Part shown: one piece after another, positions 32,474-41,484 of the stretch | Numbering within the stretch: the first letter of the stretch is position 1 | Layout of the letters: every line of letters starts with the position of its first letter | DNA from: a virus | Strand: one strand, 5' to 3' | DNA length: 51,627 bases | IMG/VR virus record: IMGVR_UViG_3300017917_003407 | Span: 1 to 51,627 of that record | Notes under the pieces: model-generated | What the model was told of the DNA's origin: nothing | Database searches by the model: none | What the model saw: only the letters and a program-made list of their open reading frames with translations | Made by a program: the position numbers and the translations under genes

Positions 32474-33813
32474 TGGCAGCAATTAGCAGGTCAATATATG
32501 AAATATTGACAATCGAATCAAATGATCAGAAAAGAACAGTTGATGCCAGAAGTGGTGTAATTTCTATTGACTACTATGAAGATATTTTTTCACCAACTAT
32601 AACTGCAAAAGTAACAATAACAAATACTGGCGATACAATATCTTCTCCAGATAATCAAGGTAATCCTGATGGATATAGACAATCAATTTATAATGGTCTC
32701 CCTCTTCGAGGTGGTGAAAGAGTATCACTAAAAATTAGAGGAAATAGTCCAAAAAATCCAGGATTAGATTTTTCAGCATCAACAAATAAGTATTTGTATG
32801 TTTCTAGTATTACTAATGTAATTTCTGAGTCGCAAAAAGAGTCTTTTACACTAAACTTGGTTTCTCGTGAAGCAATAACAAATGAAACGTCGAGGGTAGG
32901 AAAGAAATATAAAACATCTTCTAGAATTGATGATTCTGTGAGAGATATTTTATCTAAGTATCTTGCATCTCGCAATATTGGAGAGATTGATAAAACTTCA
33001 AATAAGTATGGATTTATTGGAAATTTAAGAAAACCATTTACGGTTTTAATTTGGTTAGCATCAAAAGCAGTTCCTGATTTTTCTAAAGATGCAACTGCAG
33101 GATTTGTATTTTATCAAACAGTTGATGGATTTCAATTTAGATCACTTGATAAATTGATTCAACAATCAGCAAAATCAACTTACACTTATACTCGTGTGAA
33201 TTTATCGGGGGTTGAAAGAGATAATGACTTTAATATTTTAAATTATAGAACAGAAAAAAATCAAAATTTAATTGAGAAACTTAGATTAGGAACATATTCA
33301 AGTTATAGAATTTTCTATAATCCATTTGATTTTACTTTTACAGATCCAGCTAAAGGATTATTTACGATTGATAATTATGTTAGTGGGGTTAAAAATTTAG
33401 GAAAAGAATTGTCACTACCAAAAATTTCTGGAAGTGATGGCAGAGATCTTGGACAAATACCAACAAGATTTATCACGCAGTGTTTAGATGTAGGAACACT
33501 TGAACAAGATGTTTCTGTTGAATCAAACGCAGATCCTATAAAATATCAATCTCAATCTCTTATGAGATATAATGTTTTATTTACTCAAACAGTTACAATG
33601 GTAGTTCCATCAAATACTAATTTGAGAGCAGGAGACATTATTAATTGTCAAGTTCCTAAAATTTCCACAGGAGATAAAGAAGAATTTGATCCTGATCAAA
33701 GTGGACTATATATGATTAAAGAGATTTGTCATCATTTTGATACCGATGGTTCATATACATCAATGAAATTAGTAAGGGATACTTTTGGAAGACACGGAGT
33801 AAACAATAAATGA
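32473..33813 (+). CDS. gp27: Baseplate central hub subunit
   Basis: A 446-residue protein of the gp27 type. An N-terminal SRSIYEILTIESNDQKRTVD and SGVISIDYYEDIFSPTIT segment leads to tube-like domains, and a C-terminal DIINCQVPK and SGLYMIKEICHHF segment matches the hub proteins of contractile tails. It forms the trimeric ring between tube and spike in T4. It precedes the gp5-like spike, the conserved order. Start and stop overlap both neighbours. Confidence 0.75.
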   Translation: MAAISRSIYEILTIESNDQKRTVDARSGVISIDYYEDIFSPTITAKVTITNTGDTISSPDNQGNPDGYRQSIYNGLPLRGGERVSLKIRGNSPKNPGLDFSASTNKYLYVSSITNVISESQKESFTLNLVSREAITNETSRVGKKYKTSSRIDDSVRDILSKYLASRNIGEIDKTSNKYGFIGNLRKPFTVLIWLASKAVPDFSKDATAGFVFYQTVDGFQFRSLDKLIQQSAKSTYTYTRVNLSGVERDNDFNILNYRTEKNQNLIEKLRLGTYSSYRIFYNPFDFTFTDPAKGLFTIDNYVSGVKNLGKELSLPKISGSDGRDLGQIPTRFITQCLDVGTLEQDVSVESNADPIKYQSQSLMRYNVLFTQTVTMVVPSNTNLRAGDIINCQVPKISTGDKEEFDPDQSGLYMIKEICHHFDTDGSYTSMKLVRDTFGRHGVNNK

Positions 33814-35852
33814 TGCACGATAACCTACTAAAAAGTAATTTTCTTGGCCGAGATGGATTTCGTTGGTGGATAGGACAAATTGCACCAATTGATGCACAAG
33901 GAAAGCAAGCAAATGGTGGAGGATGGGGAAATCGTTTTAAAGTTCGTATTATGGGATATCATCCCTTTAGCGAAGCAGAACTACCTAATGCAGATTTACC
34001 TTGGGCTCAATGTTTGTTGCCAACCACAGCAGGATCTGGTGCTGCAAATATGGCAACAAATGTGAAATTGCAACCCGGTGATGTAGTATTTGGATTTTTT
34101 CTTGATGGTGATAATGCACAAATACCAGCAATCATGGGTTGTTTTGGTAGGACAGATCAAGTTTTAAATGCAGAAGCATCCTCACCATTTATCCCATTCA
34201 CTGGTTATACTGACAGAATTTCTTCACCAAATGGAACTCTTGCTCCCAATCAAGCAAATGACCAAAATGTAAATGCTCAAAAATCTCCTAGAAGTGTTCC
34301 ACAAAAAGTTGCTAAAAGTTTAGGAGGAAATGAACTTTCATTCAGTTCATTGATTGGACAAACAACTATATTTGCAAATACATGTTCTGGTACATCAACT
34401 GATGGAATCATATCAGAAGTTACAAATTTACTTGATAAAATTCAAAATGGTGCAAATGCATTTTTAAATCTGAATCATGAAATTAATCAGGTAGTAGATA
34501 AAATTCAAGGAATTGCTCAAGGTTTCATTGGACAAATGTTCAATCATCTTTTTGAATCTTTAGTACCAATTTTACAAAAAGGATTAGATTTACTTTATAA
34601 AACTGTTTTTGCAAAAATTCTTGCAATAACTTTAAGTCCTCTTGCTGCACATTTGGCAGGAGTTGCTGCACAAACGGCAATGGTTGCTCCTGTAAATTTC
34701 CTAGAGAAAGCTATTGCATGTGTTGCTGGAAGCGTTGCCCAAGGATTAAGAGGGACAATCAGAGATATTTTAAATGCTGTAATTGATAATGTTAAAAATT
34801 TCACAACATGTGCTGGAGAACAGTTTGTTGGATCATTTTTAAATAGATTAGTTGATGATATTGTTTCTGGTCTTGCTGGTGCACTCGGTGGTGTTTCCAA
34901 AATATTATCTGGCGGATTTAACGCTGCAAATATTTTACGTAGTTCTGTAGATGCAATTAAGGCAATTGGGGGATTATTTGATTGTAATCAAAATGGTCAA
35001 TCAAAATGTGGATCCTTAGTAAGAAAATGGACAGTAGGTAAAGGTCCAAATCAAGCAAATTCAAATGATTTTAATGCTATTCTTTCAAATATGAATATTG
35101 CATCTGCAATTGGAAGTCTTGGAAATGACTTTCAACAACAATATGGTGACTGGGATATTTTTGGAACAGGAACAAAAGTTAGAAATGCTTCTAGTGCACT
35201 TGGTGGATGTTATACTGGTCCGCCGTCATCTTGTGGTCCGGTTCAAGTTAGAATTTTTGGTGGATATGGTGATGGTGCGACTGCTACGGCAATTCTTGGT
35301 TCTTTTGTTCGCAATACACCTGGATTAAATGAAGCAGTAAATGCCGTTTCACAAACTGGAAGTATATTAGGTGTAAGAATAACAAATCCTGGTCAAAATT
35401 ATCGTTATCCTCCTTTTGTTGAATTTGTTGATAATTGTGGGCAAGGATATGGTGCAATTGCGCGGGCAACAATTAATGATGAAGGACAAGTAACTGGAAT
35501 CTATGTGGTTTCAACTGGAGAAAATTATCCAATTACGGAAGAAACACCCGTTGCTTCAGTTAGTGATGTTGCAATTGACAATGCAGGATCTAATTATAAA
35601 TCGACAGATAAAGTTGTTGATAACTTTGGTAATCGTTATTCAATTAAAGTTAATTCTGATGGAAATATCATTAGTTCTTCACTACTAAATATTTCTGTTC
35701 CGATTAATGATATTCCTCGTATTAAGATTACATCTGATGAAGGTATAGGTGCTATTCTTAGACCAATTATTGGAATATCATCAACATCAGATCAAAAACT
35801 TGCTGCAGGTATAAGCAGCATTACTAGTGTAATTGATTGTGTAAGCCCGTAA
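33810..35852 (+). CDS. gp5: Baseplate hub/spike protein, gp5-like OB domain without lysozyme
   Basis: A 680-residue protein. Residues 1-115 match the gp5 OB domain: WGNRFKVRIMGYHPFSEAEL, DLPWAQCLLP and GDVVFGFFLDGDNAQIPAIMG across residues 91-111. There is no lysozyme domain and no triple-stranded beta-helix. Instead residues 180-400 hold hydrophobic helices (ILAITLSPLAAHLAGVAAQ, IVSGLAGALGGVSKILSGG), and residues 490-680 hold beta modules of the form GSILGVRITNPGQNYRYPP. The gp5 beta-helix appears to be encoded by the next gene. The start (ATGATG) overlaps the gp27 stop. Confidence 0.7.
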   Translation: MMHDNLLKSNFLGRDGFRWWIGQIAPIDAQGKQANGGGWGNRFKVRIMGYHPFSEAELPNADLPWAQCLLPTTAGSGAANMATNVKLQPGDVVFGFFLDGDNAQIPAIMGCFGRTDQVLNAEASSPFIPFTGYTDRISSPNGTLAPNQANDQNVNAQKSPRSVPQKVAKSLGGNELSFSSLIGQTTIFANTCSGTSTDGIISEVTNLLDKIQNGANAFLNLNHEINQVVDKIQGIAQGFIGQMFNHLFESLVPILQKGLDLLYKTVFAKILAITLSPLAAHLAGVAAQTAMVAPVNFLEKAIACVAGSVAQGLRGTIRDILNAVIDNVKNFTTCAGEQFVGSFLNRLVDDIVSGLAGALGGVSKILSGGFNAANILRSSVDAIKAIGGLFDCNQNGQSKCGSLVRKWTVGKGPNQANSNDFNAILSNMNIASAIGSLGNDFQQQYGDWDIFGTGTKVRNASSALGGCYTGPPSSCGPVQVRIFGGYGDGATATAILGSFVRNTPGLNEAVNAVSQTGSILGVRITNPGQNYRYPPFVEFVDNCGQGYGAIARATINDEGQVTGIYVVSTGENYPITEETPVASVSDVAIDNAGSNYKSTDKVVDNFGNRYSIKVNSDGNIISSSLLNISVPINDIPRIKITSDEGIGAILRPIIGISSTSDQKLAAGISSITSVIDCVSP

Positions 35853-35853
35853 A

Positions 35854-36411
35854 ATGCCAGAATATAATTGGGAAGGTAGATCTATTTTCAGTTTAGGTCC
35901 TAAGTTTAGGATTGATACTGCTAATCCCCAAATGGGATATAATGGATCAGATGTTTATAACATTTATGCAGTTACTGATAACAATGAAGTTTCATTAACT
36001 GGAATGACCGAAGGTGGAATTTATCGAATTTATAATGATCGAACTATTGAAATTATTGCAGGAGTAAAAAATCAAGAAAGTCCAGGAGTTGATATAGTAA
36101 TCAGTAGCAAAAATGGAGATATTTGTATAACTGCAGAAAAAAATGGAAAGGTAAGAATTAAAGGTAAAAATATTATGATTGATGCTGATGAGGATGTAGA
36201 TATTAAAGCGGGTAGAAACATTAACTTACTGAGTGGATCTGGGAGAGTATTATTGAAAGGAAATAAAATTGATAAATCTGCTCTTACTGGAAATTTCATC
36301 GATAATCCTTTTGGAAAAAGAGTATTTGATGGAAGTTTTGTTGGTGCAAATTTAATTAAAAATGCATTTGTTGGTGGAGTTTCACAAATTACTGGTTTTA
36401 GTGGATTTTAA
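35854..36411 (+). CDS. Spike beta-helix protein (gp5 C-domain-like)
   Basis: A 185-residue protein. Residues 45-150 are short alternating strands of VDIVISSKNGDICITAEK, KVRIKGKNIMIDADEDVDI and NINLLSGSGRVLLKGNKI. This resembles the intertwined beta-helix of T4 gp5C and VgrG-like needles. It starts two bases after the gp5-like gene, so a fused gp5 seems to have been split in two. The C-terminal 40 residues (GVSQITGFSGF end) are Gly/Phe-rich and might contact a tip protein. Confidence 0.65.
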   Translation: MPEYNWEGRSIFSLGPKFRIDTANPQMGYNGSDVYNIYAVTDNNEVSLTGMTEGGIYRIYNDRTIEIIAGVKNQESPGVDIVISSKNGDICITAEKNGKVRIKGKNIMIDADEDVDIKAGRNINLLSGSGRVLLKGNKIDKSALTGNFIDNPFGKRVFDGSFVGANLIKNAFVGGVSQITGFSGF

Positions 36412-36413
36412 TT

Positions 36414-37079
36414 ATGGAAAATAATAACGATCAATATTGGGGCGGCCCTGCATATTTTAATAATGATATGACCATTTATGGTAATTTGAAAGTGTATGGA
36501 GATCTTGATGCAATTGTTTCTATACCAGGATCTATCATTCAAGTTGTTGGTGCAGCATCTAGTAGTTCTACTGTTGTCTCAACAACAGGATTTAATAATC
36601 CAAGTGGAATAACTGGAGTATCAACATCCACTATTTCTATTATAGGAAATTCAAATAGTAGAATACTTGTCAATTTTACCGGTAATACTTACTGTAATAA
36701 TACAGGTGGTGCAATTAATCCTACAATTGGTTATGCTGTAACTAGAGTGATAATTCCACCACCACAATCTTTTAATACTGTTGGTGTTGGAAGTACTGCA
36801 GTATTTTTCTCATTTAATTCCACTTCAATTCCAGCATCTTCGACTTTAACTGCTCCAGTATCAATAAATTTTGTTGATAGACCAACACCAATTGAAAGAG
36901 GAAGTACAGTTATATACACTTTATTCATGGGAATAACGGGAGCCACACCAGCAAGTCTTCTTTATAATGGAGCACCTATTGCATCACCTGGGATGTTGGG
37001 ATTGAGTAATAGTGCATCGGGAGGATTTAATCCAATGACTTCAACGACTCTTCAAGAAGTATTAGGAAGAAAATCATAA
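36414..37079 (+). CDS. Virion protein, unrecognised
   Basis: A 221-residue Ser/Thr/Ile/Gly-rich protein. The N-terminus (YFNNDMTIYGNLKVYGDLD) resembles head-binding or attachment segments of fibres. The rest is beta-rich (SRILVNFTGNTYCNNTGG, TAVFFSFNSTSIPASS), and the end is TTLQEVLGRKS. It follows the spike gene by two bases and is probably a baseplate or fibre component. Function not assigned. Confidence 0.5.
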   Translation: MENNNDQYWGGPAYFNNDMTIYGNLKVYGDLDAIVSIPGSIIQVVGAASSSSTVVSTTGFNNPSGITGVSTSTISIIGNSNSRILVNFTGNTYCNNTGGAINPTIGYAVTRVIIPPPQSFNTVGVGSTAVFFSFNSTSIPASSTLTAPVSINFVDRPTPIERGSTVIYTLFMGITGATPASLLYNGAPIASPGMLGLSNSASGGFNPMTSTTLQEVLGRKS

Positions 37080-37097
37080 AAAGAATTTTTATAGGTT

Positions 37098-37114
37098 TAT
37101 AAATAACTAAAAAC
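37098..37114 (+). promoter_or_regulatory. Consensus T4-type late promoter and shared leader
   Basis: TATAAATA (37098-37105) followed by ACTAAAAACC, nearly identical to the leader before the 4685 gene. The next ATG is at 37123. Confidence 0.75.
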
Positions 37115-37122
37115 CTTATAAG

Positions 37123-37587
37123 ATGACTAAGGCAAGAGATCTAGGAAAACTAGCTAATATCAATACTTTAACCGTAGTTGGTTCAAGGGTTGGTATTGGC
37201 AGTACAATTCCTTCTGTTACTTTAGATGTAGCAGGAGTCATTAATGCAACAAACTTATCCGTTGGGGGTGCAACAACTTCTGTTGTTGTAACTGGAAATT
37301 CCACTATTGTTGGTATTTTAACGGTTGGTATTAATAGTATTACGATTGATGGTACAAGAAATCGTATTGGTATTGGTACATTTAACCCCAGAACAGCACT
37401 TGATGCTTCGGCAACTTCGGATGCAATAGCACTTCCATCCGGTCCAGTTGGACAAAGGCCTCCATCTCCAGCAGGTGGATATATAAGATGGAATAACATA
37501 AGCAATGCAGTTGAAGTCTATAATGGTACATCATGGGTTGAACTTATTTCTGATTATTTTCCCTCAGGTTCTACAATACTAAGTTAA
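37123..37587 (+). CDS. Short fibre protein
   Basis: A 154-residue fibre-like protein. The N-terminus MTKARDLGKLANINTLTVVG matches the start of the 775-residue fibre at 4685. VGIGSTIPSVTLDVAG and IGIGTFNPRTALDAS modules recur in the window's other fibres. The C-terminus (YIRWNNISNAVEVYNGTSWV) resembles short tail-fibre tips. Expression is from a consensus late promoter. It may act as a connector between baseplate and longer fibres. Confidence 0.55.
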   Translation: MTKARDLGKLANINTLTVVGSRVGIGSTIPSVTLDVAGVINATNLSVGGATTSVVVTGNSTIVGILTVGINSITIDGTRNRIGIGTFNPRTALDASATSDAIALPSGPVGQRPPSPAGGYIRWNNISNAVEVYNGTSWVELISDYFPSGSTILS

Positions 37588-37591
37588 TAGA

Positions 37592-40500
37592 ATGGCAAAC
37601 GAATATCTAGTAAGAACTCCAACAGTAACCAGCAATCAAAGATGCTGGACGTGGAGTGGATGGATCAGAAGATCTGTTCTTTCAAACGTAACCTCAAACC
37701 AAAACATTCTGAGAATTCCTGCAGGTAGTGCAACTGGGGGAGACTGTGCAATCAGATTTGATGGCGATGCATTTCGTGTCTTTATTAATGGAGGAACAAC
37801 TGCTGATTTAAGAACAGCAGCACTGTTAAGAGATCCTCAGACATGGATTCATTTGCATGTAACTTGGAATAGTTCTTCTCCTTCTCAGACTGCAAGATTG
37901 CGTTTATATATTAATGGTGTTAACCAATTAAGTTATAGCACTGAAACTTATCCATCTATTAATGCCATCTCAAGTATGTGTGGCATTGGTACTACATCAT
38001 ATATCGGATGTTTGAGTGGTAGTGCAACTGTTGGATCTGGTCTGGCAGCTGCTACAGAATTTTTAAATGCTGAAATTGCAGACTTTTATTTTGTAGATGG
38101 TCTTGCAATTACTCCAGATCAATTTGGATTTTATAAAGAAAGAAGAGGATATATTTCTGCAGGTGCTGGTTCAACATATATTAATGATTTTCGTTCTGGG
38201 CAATGGGTTCCAAAAACTCCAAGAGCAATTGTCAATTATGTTACTAATGCTGGTGGTTTTGGTCCAAATGGTTATTATTTACCATTAAATGATGCTGCAA
38301 ATATTGGCGCAGATTTCCATTGTACTCCAAATAGTATTATTGGACTTAATGAGAACTTACAACAACCAAGAGTTTCAATTGCACTAACTGCAGATCCATT
38401 TGCTAGTGGTGGTGCATATTCAAACGTATTAAGAAGAGATACTTTCGCTCCAAATATTCTTTTAGCTGCTCCATTAGTTTGGGGTGCTGCTTCTAGTGGA
38501 TATCAGGATTATTCCGCACTTATTAAAGGATCTGGAGTTTCTAAATCTCCATCTGCATTCCAGAACTCCCCAATTTCATTTGCTTCTACAAGTATCTACT
38601 ATGGAAGTTCTGCATACTTCAATGGTTCAACAGGAAGTTATGTTTCTTATGGTCCTCATTCTGATTTCCAATTTGGTACAACAGACTTTACCGTCGAGTT
38701 TTGGGTAAATCCACAAAGAAGAAACCCATCAACACCTGAAATGCTTCTTAGCATTGGTCTTCCTTTCCAAATTTATCGAAATGTAAATAATGAAATTTTG
38801 TGGGCTATGAGCACCACAAATACTGCTAACTATTTCATTAACCAACCAATTGGAATTGCTGCTACCAACCAATGGACTCACGTTGCAGTATCTAGAAAGG
38901 GAAATGCTTTCTATGGATTTATAAATGGTGTTTGTGGAATTGGATCAACTGCATTCCCATCTGCTGGTATTTTCTCAGCAACACCATCACCTCTAGTATT
39001 GGGTGATTATGGTGCAAACATTGGACAGTTCCCATTCCAGGGATATATGCAAGATGTTCGTGTTTATAATGCAGGAAAATATACAAATGGTTTTGATGTT
39101 CCAAAATCGTGGGGATCTATTAATATTAACCCAAGCGTCGGATTCTCAACATGGAGAGCAAGTGGAGCATTTGCGAATAGTGTACCAACAAATCAATTCT
39201 GTTCATTAAATGCACTTGCAAACTCTAATCCAATTAGTAGCGTAGCAATTGCATATTCATTTGGAAATACCAGTGCATATTGGTCATTGAATGGTAATAC
39301 TACAGCAACATATGGAACTGTAGGTGTAAATACTGGATCATGGTATTTTGAAGCAAGAATAACTAACATTGGTAACTCTGGAAACCCATTTATTGGTGTC
39401 TCAAGTGCTCTTGGCGTTTCAACTGCTATTGGAATTGCAACGGGACTTGTACCAATTGGTATTCAGTCTGCAGCAAACTTTGGAAACCGCACAAGTTTTG
39501 TTCAAGGTGATGTAATTGGCGTTGCATACAGTTTTACCAATGGTAGACCAGCAACAATTGATTTCTATCAGAATGGTGTTCAAATTGTTCCAGGTCTTCC
39601 AATATATTCTTCTATTAGTACTGCTGGATTTGTTGGTTGTGGTACTGCTGATGGTCTATTCTTCCCAGCATTCTCTGGAACAAATGGTGTAATCTGGGAT
39701 GTAAACTTCGGTGATAATCCATCATTTGGTGGTCAGTTGCCATTAACTATCTTTGCAAACAACCAAGCAGCAGGATTTACTGATATTAATGGACAAGGTA
39801 CATTCAGATATCCACCACCGGTCGGATATCTTGCACTGTGCAGAAACAACTTAATTACAGTAAGAGACAATAACGCGGTACAAAACCCAGGACAATATTT
39901 TAGAACAGTTCTTTATACTGGTGATGCAACTCAAAGCAAAAACATCACTGGTGTTGGATTTACCGGTGATTTCATTTGGATTAAAGCAAGAGGAGCAACT
40001 GTAAACCACCGTCTATTTGATAGTATGCGTGGTCCAATTGGTACATTGTATTCTAATACAACATCTGCAGAAGTTAATGAAAATGGAAGTCTGATTGCTT
40101 TCAATGCTGATGGTTTCTCACTTGGAAATGATTCTGCTGGTGGTGTTAATGCTTCAGGTACACAGTATGTTGCATGGTGTTGGAGAGCAGGTGCTGGTAC
40201 AACTTCCACTTGCCCAGATGGAACGATTACAACTGGTATTAGTACCAATTTAGTTTCAGGATTTAGTGTTGTAAACTACATCGGAAATAACACTGCTAAT
40301 GCTACCATCGGCCATGGTTTACAAAAACCTGCTGCATTTGCCATCATTAAAAATAGAGATGGTGCAAACAACTGGGCAGTATATCATAAGAACCTTGCAT
40401 TCCCGAATCCATTCCTGGCAGATTTAATCAGCAATCCAGGTCCAAGATACACACTTAATATTGGATCACTGACCTCTGGTTATCTTGCATTAAATAGCAC

Positions 40501-40924
40501 TTCTGCAGCAACATCATATTCGATGGATGCTCAAACAAATGGTGCCAATGCTAGATATGTGGCTTATGTCTGGGCAGAAATCGAAGGCTACTCCAGATTC
40601 CATGAATACCTAGGAAATGGTAACATTGATGGACCCATGGTTACACTTGGATTCAAACCAGCTCTAGTCATAATCAAAAACGCTAGTGCTACTGGATCAT
40701 GGAGAATGTTTGATTCTTCTCGTAACCCAGTTAATCCAACTGATGTAACATTAGTTGCTGAAGCTACAACAGTAGAAACTGCTTCTGCTTCTGTTATCAC
40801 AATTGACTTCCTTTCCAATGGATTCAAGGTAAGATCAACAGATACCAGTCTTAACACATCATTAAACCGTTATGTTTATGCTGCATGGGCTGAGACACCA
40901 TTTGCATATGCAAATGCTAAGTAA
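37592..40924 (+). CDS. Large LamG/SPRY-type fibre protein
   Basis: A 1110-residue protein with lectin-like modules. Residues 1-190 are a concanavalin/LamG-like domain (CWTWSGWIRRSVLS, RLRLYINGVNQLSY). Residues 345-500 are a second one (DFTVEFWVNPQRRNPS, WTHVAVSRKGNAFYGFINGV). Residues 545-700 look SPRY-like (YWSLNGNT, GSWYFEARI, IGVAYSFTNG). The C-terminal 300 residues repeat FIWIKARGA / AFAIIKNRDG / ALVIIKNASATGSWRMFDS units. Such folds bind glycans, so it is a candidate receptor-binding or capsid-decorating protein. It starts four bases after the short fibre gene. Confidence 0.65.
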   Translation: MANEYLVRTPTVTSNQRCWTWSGWIRRSVLSNVTSNQNILRIPAGSATGGDCAIRFDGDAFRVFINGGTTADLRTAALLRDPQTWIHLHVTWNSSSPSQTARLRLYINGVNQLSYSTETYPSINAISSMCGIGTTSYIGCLSGSATVGSGLAAATEFLNAEIADFYFVDGLAITPDQFGFYKERRGYISAGAGSTYINDFRSGQWVPKTPRAIVNYVTNAGGFGPNGYYLPLNDAANIGADFHCTPNSIIGLNENLQQPRVSIALTADPFASGGAYSNVLRRDTFAPNILLAAPLVWGAASSGYQDYSALIKGSGVSKSPSAFQNSPISFASTSIYYGSSAYFNGSTGSYVSYGPHSDFQFGTTDFTVEFWVNPQRRNPSTPEMLLSIGLPFQIYRNVNNEILWAMSTTNTANYFINQPIGIAATNQWTHVAVSRKGNAFYGFINGVCGIGSTAFPSAGIFSATPSPLVLGDYGANIGQFPFQGYMQDVRVYNAGKYTNGFDVPKSWGSININPSVGFSTWRASGAFANSVPTNQFCSLNALANSNPISSVAIAYSFGNTSAYWSLNGNTTATYGTVGVNTGSWYFEARITNIGNSGNPFIGVSSALGVSTAIGIATGLVPIGIQSAANFGNRTSFVQGDVIGVAYSFTNGRPATIDFYQNGVQIVPGLPIYSSISTAGFVGCGTADGLFFPAFSGTNGVIWDVNFGDNPSFGGQLPLTIFANNQAAGFTDINGQGTFRYPPPVGYLALCRNNLITVRDNNAVQNPGQYFRTVLYTGDATQSKNITGVGFTGDFIWIKARGATVNHRLFDSMRGPIGTLYSNTTSAEVNENGSLIAFNADGFSLGNDSAGGVNASGTQYVAWCWRAGAGTTSTCPDGTITTGISTNLVSGFSVVNYIGNNTANATIGHGLQKPAAFAIIKNRDGANNWAVYHKNLAFPNPFLADLISNPGPRYTLNIGSLTSGYLALNSTSAATSYSMDAQTNGANARYVAYVWAEIEGYSRFHEYLGNGNIDGPMVTLGFKPALVIIKNASATGSWRMFDSSRNPVNPTDVTLVAEATTVETASASVITIDFLSNGFKVRSTDTSLNTSLNRYVYAAWAETPFAYANAK

Positions 40925-40938
40925 ATCTTAAGACCCCC

Positions 40939-40975
40939 TTGACACAGATCTCGATACCCCCTATAATAAGGGGGT
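40939..40975 (+). promoter_or_regulatory. Sigma70-type promoter with the -10 in a hairpin loop
   Basis: TTGACA (40939-40944), 17 bp, TATAAT (40962-40967). An 8-bp perfect inverted repeat, TACCCCCT/AGGGGGTA, encloses the -10 and is followed by TTTT. It may also act as a weak terminator for the preceding fibre gene. Confidence 0.7.
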
Positions 40976-40992
40976 ATTTTAATGGGACCACC

Positions 40993-41184
40993 ATGAACGC
41001 AGAATGCTTAGCTGGCATTGTGATTGACATTTGCACACGTTCTTTCCTGTTGGTTAGTGATGAAGGAACAGAACGTTTTGTGTCTTGTGAAACTCAAAAA
41101 GAATTTCTCAATGTTCTCAGGTATGTGAAAAAGCATGTGCCATCGGAACAAATTGAATATGCTGAAATTGCAATTAATGAATAA
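40993..41184 (+). CDS. Small protein preceding Phd/YefM-like gene, unknown
   Basis: A 63-residue protein (MNAECLAGIVIDICTRSFLL start) with a short beta segment (TERFVSCETQKEF) and a helix (LNVLRYVKKHVPSEQIEYAE). ATG 40993 is the first start after the promoter; an in-frame ATG at 40939 reported by extension does not exist, the upstream frame opening with TTG within the -35. It overlaps the next gene by eight bases. It is not a recognisable toxin. Confidence 0.5.
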   Translation: MNAECLAGIVIDICTRSFLLVSDEGTERFVSCETQKEFLNVLRYVKKHVPSEQIEYAEIAINE

Positions 41185-41353
41185 AGTAACTATTGAAGAA
41201 CTTCAAAAAAATTTTGAAGAATACCTTGATAAGGTGCAAGAAGGAGAATCTTTTCTTGTTGCGAGTGAATATGGAGAAGTCATATTAACTCAATCTAGAG
41301 AAGAAGATGATGATATTGTGCGAATATATACAGATCACGAAGAAGGTTCTTGA
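41177..41353 (+). CDS. Phd/YefM-like antitoxin-type protein
   Basis: A 58-residue protein. VTIEELQKNFEEYLDKVQEG then ESFLVASEYGEVILTQS is the Phd/YefM antitoxin N-terminal DNA-binding pattern. The acidic C-terminal tail (REEDDDIVRIYTDHEEGS) corresponds to the toxin-neutralising region. No Doc, YoeB or RelE-like toxin is encoded beside it. It could autoregulate the promoter at 40939 or neutralise a host toxin. It overlaps the preceding ORF and ends before a hairpin terminator. Confidence 0.65.
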   Translation: MNKVTIEELQKNFEEYLDKVQEGESFLVASEYGEVILTQSREEDDDIVRIYTDHEEGS

Positions 41354-41361
41354 TGATAATA

Positions 41362-41393
41362 TCCAAATCCACTAAAGTGATTTGGACTTTTAT
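41362..41393 (+). terminator. Hairpin terminator between antitoxin-like gene and tRNAs
   Basis: TCCAAATCCACT (41362-41373) pairs with AGTGATTTGGA (41376-41386), an 11-bp stem with one bulged C, followed by CTTTTAT. Confidence 0.55.
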
Positions 41394-41481
41394 GCGAGTG
41401 AGACTTGGTAGTCAGAGAGGTCTTATAAACCTTTTCCGCCAGATTAGCGGCTTTGAGATGGTTCGAATCCATCCACTCGTA
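41394..41481 (+). tRNA. Aberrant tRNA-like gene, anticodon loop CTTATAA (tentative UAU)
   Basis: Acceptor GCGAGTG (41394-41400) pairs with CACTCGT (41474-41480) with a G-U first pair, and A is the discriminator. The T-arm is canonical (GATGG TTCGAAT CCATC). The anticodon stem is GAGGT/ACCTT with loop CTTATAA. A long variable region has its own CCGC/GCGG hairpin, as in Leu, Ser and Tyr tRNAs. The D-arm is abnormally short (GAC TTGGTA GTC) and only one base follows the acceptor stem, where T8 would be expected. The amino acid is uncertain, and a decayed class II tRNA is possible. Confidence 0.55.
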
Positions 41482-41484
41482 TCT

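Noticed and set aside
40993-41184. The 63-residue protein as toxin partner of the Phd/YefM-like gene
   Set aside because: It lies upstream of the antitoxin-like gene and shows no Doc, RelE or YoeB motif, so a toxin-antitoxin pair is not supported.
41394-41481. Assignment of the first tRNA as Leu(UAA)
   Set aside because: A UAA anticodon would need a different loop register without T at position 33; the loop as read is CTTATAA, so the amino acid was left open.
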